From positions 5,456,001-5,520,000 of the forward strand of contig NC_089431.1 in the NCBI RefSeq assembly GCF_026210795.1: a stretch of 64,000 bases of DNA. The letters are read 5' to 3'. The position numbers and the translations under genes were made by a program. Positions 56,942 to 64,000 of the stretch are shown here, piece by piece (positions within the stretch are counted from its first letter, which is position 1; each line of letters begins with the position of its first letter). The notes below the pieces were generated by a model that ran no database searches, had not been told where the DNA came from, and saw only the letters and a program-made list of their open reading frames with translations. The DNA comes from Rhizophagus irregularis (Eukaryota; Glomeromycota; Glomeromycetes; Glomerales; Glomeraceae).

Positions 56942-57984
56942 GAATTGAAAGGTTACACTAATAAATAATAATTTGGCTTCTGTATAACTACCAATGGGGT
57001 AGCCTTGTTAACGAAAATAATATTAGAAGAATAATAATTTGTCAAATGAATATTTATTTTTTAAAATTATTATTAAATAAAAAACAATATATTTGTTGAA
57101 TCTGCGAATTTTGCCGAATCATTTAATATGTATTTCCGAATTATACAATATTAAACCAACCGTTATTGTAATAACAATTCATTTTTTTTTCTTTTTTTTT
57201 GAAATTACTAATACACGTAGATCATTTTGAGCTTAACGTATAGTCGTATAGTGCATAATTTCCATCTTTACTATATTAATACTTGAAGATTTTGTTTGTT
57301 TGAAAGTTGTGAACGGTAATACGTGGTACAAGAAATTAGAGCGCTTAGCTCAAATGCGCCCTTTAAACTTTTAAAGAACCCCCTAAGCTTTATTTTTCAT
57401 TTTATTTACTAAATAAATGTATGAAATTTTTTTTTTTTTGGGTTGATCATTTTAATATTTATGATTATATAATACATATTTGATATTCTGACAGTTTTTC
57501 TCTTTATAAAGGGTTCGTCTCATTGCATTTTTTTTAAATTTTTGGCCAATCAAAATTTAAACACTATTAATTTTATTAAATGGAGTTAACTGAAGACCAT
57601 ACGTGGATTAATAATTATTATTTATTTATTATATTTTCACATTAGAAATAAATGTACACTGGTAAAAAAATTCGAAATAAAAAATTTAAATCTTTATTTT
57701 GTGAATAATTTTTAAACGTAAATAAGTATTAAAACAACATTTAGATTATTTTATTTTTTATTTTGAAAAAAAAAAGCTCGTAGATAAATAAAAACCAAAT
57801 TAATAAAGGATTCAAAAACGAATTAAAATTAAATATATTTTTTTAAAATATTATTATTTGTAACTATTTTTTTTTTTTTAAAAAAAAAAGAAAGAAAATT
57901 AATAAACGAATGTTCATTTTTAGAAGTATTTAAAAAAAGAGTGAAATAAAATCCTGAAATAAAAAAACCAAAGATGAATTTGAC
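56942..57984. other. AT-rich intergenic
   Basis: Homopolymer-rich; no gene recognised. Confidence 0.35.
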
Positions 57985-57990
57985 TTTATT
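57985..57990 (-). terminator. AATAAA polyadenylation signal of the CaaX peptide gene
   Basis: AAAATAAAG on the minus strand, about 41 bases after the stop codon at 58031-58033. Confidence 0.5.
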
Positions 57991-58030
57991 TTGAAAAAAT
58001 AAAGTTAGAGAACTCAAAATAAATGTATTT

Positions 58031-58135
58031 TCACATTATTGAGCATGAATTAGTCGGTTGTGCTGGATTTTCTGTAACTTCAGAAGTAACAACGACGGTT
58101 GGATTAGCAACGATATTGATGACGGTTTGATTCAT
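58031..58135 (-). CDS. 34-residue peptide ending in a CaaX prenylation box
   Basis: Reads MNQTVINIVANPTVVVTSEV then TENPAQPTNSCSIM and TGA. The last four residues, C-S-I-M, fit the farnesylation signal (Cys, two small/aliphatic residues, Met). Codons ending in C or T (GTC, ATC, ACC, GTT, GCT) stand out from the AT-rich surroundings, a sign of high expression. An in-frame TAA lies 10 codons upstream of ATG, so this is the full frame. The leader is AC-rich (CAACGCAACACAACAC...) with a 7-A run before ATG, a TATAAATA box lies 165 bp upstream and AATAAA lies downstream: a complete small gene unit. Short precursors ending in CaaX are typical of fungal a-factor/lipopeptide mating pheromones; small G-protein gamma subunits also end so, but are longer. 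Function as a pheromone is inference. Confidence 0.6.
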   Translation of the reverse strand: MNQTVINIVANPTVVVTSEVTENPAQPTNSCSIM

Positions 58136-58300
58136 TTTTTTTATGTTTATTGGAAAGTGTTAAATTTGTGTTGTGTTGCGTTGTTTTTTTTTTATTTTTT
58201 GATCGCAGATCAAAAGAAAAAAGAATATTTAATAATTTTTTTTTTGTTCTCTAACTTCTTTGCAAGTATTTGATGAGAAAGAAAGGTGGAAACAAAGGTG

Positions 58301-58308
58301 TATTTATA
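58301..58308 (-). promoter_or_regulatory. TATA box of the CaaX peptide gene
   Basis: CCCTATAAATACACC on the minus strand, the only canonical TATAAATA near the gene, 165 bp upstream of the ATG. Confidence 0.5.
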
Positions 58309-59290
58309 GGGTAAACTGCGTATAATGCGCGCGTAACTAGATTGTTTTTTGATATTGTTGTATTGTTAGCTTTCTTTGAATTTATAATAATGTATTATGT
58401 GATTGTCTGAAACATAGAATTCATGTTCCACAATATCCATATGTGACATGAACATGCATGCATGTGCGAGGCACATGGAAATTTTTGGAAATTCGGATTT
58501 AAAGGCGCAAAATAAATATTTTGAAAGTATTCAAAGTATTCGATATATAAAACAATAATTCTTAACAAGGAACATAAATAAAACTATTTTTAAGAAATAC
58601 TGCGTTAATACGTAATTAAATTTTATTACTTCAAACGCCTTTATTATAATATGTTAATGCATCCATATTATATGCAATTAAAATGTTAGTCATGTTAATA
58701 AGAAATTTTTCGGATTTTTTGTATCTATTTTTATACATAATAAATGATTTTGAAATACTTTTAGGATTATTACATTATTTAAATTAAACAGACAATTTCG
58801 ATTACTCATGAGAAGTAAAACAAAAAAGAATTCTAGAAATCAATGGAATAAATAACCTCAAACTTGGCGCAATTATTCATCGATCTTGGATAAAAAAAAA
58901 ATTTTACTATACCAAAAGAAAAAATCTTTTTTCTTAAAAAGTAACTAAAGTAAAAAAAATTCTTACCTCACGTGCATTTCCAATGTCGATCATATTCTAT
59001 ATTTGATCAACAAAAGGTTGGTAGTATAATTTAAAATTTAAAACTAAAAGGAAAAACATACGGATGTTTCTTTTTTATCTGGATATGAATATAACCATAT
59101 TTATTTTATTGTTTTTTTTTGATACGTAATTAATTCCTAAACGTAAGCGGTTTGAAATTTGTTTTAATAGTAATAATGAACCGTAGCTAATTTTTCCCGT
59201 TTCTGAATCGGAATTTCTGACACGTCGATCATTTGTCGATCAAATTTTGTTAATTATAGTTTATAAATAGGCATAATTAAACTACCTTTT
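58309..59290. other. intergenic
   Basis: Upstream flank of the CaaX gene: TATAATGCGCGCG (58319-58332) and ACATGCATGCATGT (58452-58465) are short palindromic words. No gene. Confidence 0.35.
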
Positions 59291-59403
59291 CAAAACATTG
59301 ATTGTTTTGTTGGATATTTTTTATTATCCAAAACATTGATTGTTTGCTGGATCGTTTTATTATCCTGAATATTGATTGTTTGCTGGATCGTTTTATTATT
59401 ATC
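59291..59403. repeat. three tandem 36-39-bp units
   Basis: AACATTGATTGTTTGCTGGA then TCGTTTTATTATC, repeated three times (59291, 59329, 59365) with small length changes. Confidence 0.75.
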
Positions 59404-60742
59404 CTAAATAAAAATCTATTAATTCATGTATAACAAAGACATATGGTCAGGTCATGACTGTGACCTTCTGACCGATCATTTGACGATTTTGGCCGAACGT
59501 TTAAAATTGTAAGTTACAATAATATCTGATCATTACAGTTGTTTTCATAATGTACTGGACATCTAGTCATTTTTAACTCTTTGCCGAAACACTCGGTATA
59601 TTCGGTAAAACTCGGTAAAGCTCACAATAGGAAAAAAATATATCATTACTCATTAGATTCGGTCATTTCGGTGTATTGTTTCGAGTATAATAATATTATT
59701 TTTTGTTTTATCCTGAGCTAAACCGAACATTATCAAATAATTCTTGGCAAGGAGTAAAAAATGGCCAGGTTTCTAAAAAAAAAATGAGTTTTTAATTCTT
59801 TTTGGTTAATCTGGTCTCGGTCAAACGGTCGGTCAAATGGTTGGTCAAAACGATCGGTCGGTCAAAGATTCTTGATTCGGTTATGACCGACCGATGAGGC
59901 GTAGAAATTAAGGCGCAGTAAGGAATGAGGCGCAATTAATAAATTTTCGGATCCAATCATTTTACAGAATAATCACGTGAAAGCCGAGATTCTCGGCAAC
60001 AAAATTTTCAATTGTCTCGTTTATTTTGGATTTTGCTGTAAATGGTAAGTCGGATAATGACATTTCGGTGAAATAGGGTATACTAGGAAAACGGAAACCG
60101 TTTAAGTCCTTCGCGTTGCATAACTCGCAAGTGCATGTTACGATTGTTACGTGATCTACGTGTCATTTGGCATATTTCAGGGGTCAAATAACTAGTCTTA
60201 CATAAAATTGTGATACATATTCAAAAAAGGAAATAAATTGTCGATTGTGACAGGGACAAAAACGGGGTTAAACCATTCGCTAACGCTTCGGGCAATAGAT
60301 TTTCATGTCGGTAAAATGGAAGCCAGCAAATAAAATGGCGTTGGTTAATTTCATTTTTGTAGAATGGCTGTCTGTAAATTGTACTGTAACCCAAGTCAAT
60401 AACAATAACTTAAATTATTCTAAATTTTGGATAATAACATTATATAAAATTGAAACATGATATAGACAAGCAGAAATTAATAAAATTTATTCAATTACAA
60501 ACTGATTTATTTATAGAAAACATGTTTACAAATACTCTATCATCAGTGTTGAACAATAATTTTAAAATAAAAATAGGTAAAAAAATATATATTTGAATAA
60601 ACTATAAAGTTACATTATAACTTTAGTTTATAATAAACGATTTTTTCAATATAAAATTTTTCAATCATTCGTAATTTTAGTCCGTAGATCAACAATGATT
60701 TCAATTAATAAAGATAAAATTGTAATTAAAATTTAGCATAAC
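59404..60742. other. intergenic with short-word repeats
   Basis: 59815-59885 repeats CGGTCAAA/CGGTCGGT. 60050-60080 and 60305-60375 carry fragments (GACATTTCGGTGAAATAG, AAATTGTACTGTAACCC) like the foldback at 53165-53935. A further 3' exon of the kinase could lie here, because its stop overlaps a donor (GCAGA|GTAAGT). Confidence 0.35.
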
Positions 60743-63700
60743 TTACTCTGCTGTAAAGTCAATATATTCTGCCGTAATATTATTAATATTATCATACATT
60801 GGAAAGTCTTTTGTAATGGAGTTAAGTAATCGAGACGTATAAATAGCTTGTGGATGAGTATTTGATTGAATAACTTCAATTGATAAAGGGTTTGCTTTTC
60901 TATATTCTTCTGCTTCTTCCAATTGATTTCTAATTTCTTGCGGTTGTTTGGAATCATTAAGTAACTTCATTGTTTCAAATATTTCATCTATATTTGGTCT
61001 ATGATCTGGATTTGCATCCCAACATCTCTTCATTAAATCAATATAACATTTTGGTGCTTCTGGCTCACTTATTTCAGGTCTAACTCCTCCGCATATGCTT
61101 ATTGCTAAATATTGATCGTGTGCACGATTGTAAAAAGGTTGTTTCCCAGTGGCTATAAAATACATTAACATACCAAGACTATATATATCTGATGCTTGAG
61201 TATATTTCCCTACTTTTAATACTACTTCAGGAGCTACATAAGGCAAAACTCCAAAAACTTTTTTTTCATCTTTTTCATCTATATCATAATTATCATCAAC
61301 TTTCCCACATAATCCCATATCTGCAATACAGGGCCAATATTCATTCTTAATTAATATATTTCCAGTATGAAAATCACGGTGAACCATATTTTTTTGATGA
61401 ATTTCTTTAAGACCTCTAACAATATTCCATAATGAAAGTAATTTATATGACCAATTAAATTTATCATAATTTTTATTTATCCACTTACTTAAATCTCCAC
61501 CTTCTACATATTCAAGAACCATAATATAATCTTTTGAATCTGGATTTTGAGATATTCCATATATACTTAGAATATAAATAGAAGTTTTCTTTGAATGTAC
61601 TTTAGCCTACAAAAATTTAAATTGTTTGTTAAAAAAATATATAGTTTATATATATATATACATATACTGTATATATGTTTATTTATTTAATTTGTTACTA
61701 GAATAAATTCTTACCTCACGTAAAAATTGTTCAGTGATATTTTGTGAGTTACGCATACATTTCAAGGCAACTTTTTTATTTGCTCCAGGTTTTCTTATCC
61801 ACTTCTTTATATTATCATCATAATATAATGGACCATCCTTCCATATTGCTGAATAAACTGTAGCAAAGCCTCCTTTGCCTATTTCTTTAATATCATTAAA
61901 CTGAGTATATGGTATCCATTCAAATGTATCGTTAAAATAACCATTACTCAATTGTGTCTTTTTAATAAAATCATCAATTGTTTCATTTTTACTTGTCCAG
62001 TTTGTAAAATTTTTTTTTAGATGGTGAATTTTACATGGATTATACCAACTATGTATTACATCTATATATTTTTCATCACATTTTTTACAATTTTCAGCTT
62101 GAATTACAATATAGTCTTTTGTATTTGGATCTTGAGATATTCCATATAAAGTATTGTACTATTAAACAAAAATTAAGTCAATAAATTAAAAGTGCTGGCT
62201 TAAATTTCAGTTATAGAAATTTTTCTGACTCATACCTCATTTGAAAATTCATTATTTATTTCTTGTGAATTGTGTAGATATTTTAAAATAACTTTTGTGC
62301 TTGTATTTCTTTTTTTTGTCCATTCTTTTATATTATCATAATAATATAATGGACCATCCTTCCATACTGCGGAATATACTTTAGCGTGATTATCAACCAT
62401 TTCTGTGATGTCATTAAATTGATCATATGGTACCCATTCAAATACTATACCGTTACAATAATCGGTTTTTAATTGTATCATTTGAATAAATTTATTGATA
62501 CTTTCATTCCCACTCGTCCAGTTTGTAAAATTTCTCTTTAAATAATTTATTTGACATGATTTAACCCATTTATGAGACATATCTGTATATTTTTTATCAC
62601 ATTTTTCACAATATTTACTGTTGATTTCGAGAACCACAATGTAGTCTTTCGTATGCGGATTTTGAGATATTCCATATATTTTAAGAATATCATCTCGTCG
62701 TTTAATTGAATTCGCATTAACCTATTAAAGCAAACTGAATTGTTATTAAAAAGATCTTTAAATTTAATGAATAGAAAAATCTTATACCTTAAGTGAGAAT
62801 TTATCGGCTTGTGAATTACAAAAAAGTTTTAGAGTGACGTTTTTATTTTTGTCAAATTGCTTCTTTGTATATTCAGTTCTATCACTATCATAGTATAATG
62901 ACCCATACTTCCATATTGCTGAATATATTGTTATATATTCATATTCACATATTTCTTTAATATTATCAAACTGGTTGTATGGTATCCATTCAAATACTAT
63001 ATCATCAAAAGAATCAATTTTTAATTGCATTTCTTGAATACGCTGATCAATTATTTTACTTCCACTCGTCCAGTTTGTGAAATTACTTTTTAAATAATTT
63101 ATTTGGCATGGTTTGCACCATTTATGAAATATATCCGTATATTTTTTATCACATTTTTCACAATATTCACTATTGACTTCGAGAACCATAATGTAATCTT
63201 TCGTATGCGGATTTTGAGATATTCCATATATTTTAAGAATATCATCTCGTCGTTTAATTGAATACGCATTAACCTATTAAAGTAAACTGAATTGTTATTA
63301 AAATGATCTTTAAATTTAATGAATAGAGAAATTTTATACCTTATCTAAGAATTTATCGGTTTGTGGATTACGAAAAAGTTTTAAAGTGACGTTTTTATCT
63401 TTGTTAAATTGCTTCCTTGTATATTCAGTTTCATTACCATCATAACATAATGTCCCATACTCCCATATTGCTGAATATATCGTGATATACCCATATTCAT
63501 ATATTTCTTTAATATTATCAAACTGGTTGTACGGTATCCACTCAAATACTATGTCATCAAAAGAATCAATTTTTAATTGCATTTCTTGAATACGCTGATC
63601 AATTATTTTACTTCCACTCGTCCAGTTTGTGAAATTACTTTTTAAATAATTTAATTGGCATGGTTTACACCATTTATAAGATGTATCTGCATATTTTCCA

Positions 63701-64000
63701 TCACATTTTGGACAATAACTATCTTCAAGAACCATGACGTAATCTTTCGTATGCGGATTTTGAGATATTCCATATATTTTACGAATATCATCTCGTCGTT
63801 TAATTGAATATGCATTAACCTAGTATTGAAACAAACCAAAAAAATTATTATTAAAAAGTTCTTTAAATTTAATGAATAAAGAAATTTTATACCTTGGATA
63901 GTTTCATATAGTAGCCTATATATTGTGGATTACATAAGTGTTTCAAAGCGATATTTTTATTCTGGTTTTCTTGATTATTTATTTTTTCATCATAACATAA
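60743..64000 (-). CDS. multi-module kinase: tandem N-lobe units followed by a full TKL-like kinase (5' end outside window)
   Basis: Exons (minus): 64000-63893 (partial), 63819-63340, 63273-62788, 62721-62236, 62158-61715 and 61606-60743, all joined in phase 0. Each middle exon holds IYGISQNP.TKDYI.V (strand b4-b5 and hinge), a CxxC...CxxC ribbon (YCEKCDKKYTD..HKWCKPCQ), NFTNWTSG, FEWIPYNQF and strands b1-b3 up to the start of helix C, then splices to the next unit. Upstream units have lost the Gly loop (EICEYEYITIYSAIWK, EMVDNHAKVYSAVWK) though KNVTLKL or STKVILK keeps a Lys; the last unit has EIGKGGFATVYSAIWK and VALKC. The final exon supplies VEGGDLSKW, VHRDFHTGNIL, ADMGLCG, YTQASDIYSLGM and RCWDANPDHRP, a complete C-lobe (DMG for DFG). 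So one chain would carry at least three N-lobe-like pseudo-modules plus one apparently active kinase. At least 955 residues are in the window. Confidence 0.75.
62236..63893. repeat. three tandem ~552-bp gene-internal units
   Basis: Exon plus intron repeats at 63893-63340, 63340-62788 and 62788-62236 with near-constant period (552 bp), including the introns (GTATAAAATTTCT...TTTAATAG). The two right-hand units are far more alike, in both coding and intron sequence (ATTCAATTAAACGACGAGAT), than the left one, so the array grew by recent unequal duplication. Confidence 0.8.

Noticed and set aside
57829-58017. 62-codon minus-strand frame
   Set aside because: Lies in the 3' untranslated region of the CaaX gene and its poly-A/T flanks.

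Overview
The window looks like nuclear DNA of an arbuscular mycorrhizal fungus, most likely Rhizophagus irregularis or a close relative. The reasons are strong AT richness with long homopolymers, short GT-AG introns with CTAAC-like branch sites, and the families present: F-box proteins, BTB-BACK-TLDc proteins, and TKL-like kinases that begin with a CxxC...CxxC ribbon and the 'NFTNWTSG' motif. The species call rests on memory of these families, not on a search.

Layout. 0-8 kb: one intact F-box gene (minus) and a kinase gene broken by a nonsense codon and two frameshifts (minus). 8-13 kb: a TIR-bounded element, a dispersed repeat family, a hAT transposase relic, and a truncated duplicate of the 3' end of a membrane-protein gene whose intact copy lies at 24-27 kb. 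13-20 kb: repeat-dominated, with a large inverted pair of pyrimidine/purine minisatellites. 20.3-24.0 kb: a 3.7-kb element with 38-bp TIRs, inserted just upstream of the 7-exon membrane-protein gene (24085-27321) and carrying a tandem array of exon-like modules with splice sites. 28.7-33 kb: a BTB pseudogene, a second array of exon-like modules inside another inverted-repeat structure, and an F-box 3' fragment split by a MITE. 33.5-36.6 kb: an F-box pseudogene interrupted by three nested elements. 37.6-39.1 kb: an intact BTB-BACK-TLDc gene. 39.6-42.6 kb: a TLDc relic carrying a hAT-type MITE with 8-bp target duplications, a second MITE and a possible solo LTR. 42.9-45.2 kb: a bromodomain pseudogene and a possible small Cys-rich gene. 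47-50.7 kb: three SUMO-like modules, two of them joined by in-phase splicing. 52-54 kb: TIR and foldback elements, one with a BED-finger relic. 54.8-56.2 kb: an intact two-exon kinase. 58.0-58.3 kb: a 34-residue peptide gene ending in a CaaX box. 60.7 kb to the right edge: a multi-exon kinase gene built from tandem ~552-bp N-lobe modules joined at phase-0 introns, ending in a full kinase domain.

Themes. (1) Modules bounded by phase-0 introns have been amplified (kinase N-lobes) or fused (SUMO-like domains). (2) Transposons nest in and decorate decaying multigene-family members. (3) Very short genes (a CaaX peptide, a Cys-rich peptide) sit in apparently empty sequence. No tRNA, rRNA or CRISPR was recognised. 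Exon coordinates are my reading of splice signals and have no transcript support; single-base frameshifts in homopolymers could also be assembly errors.
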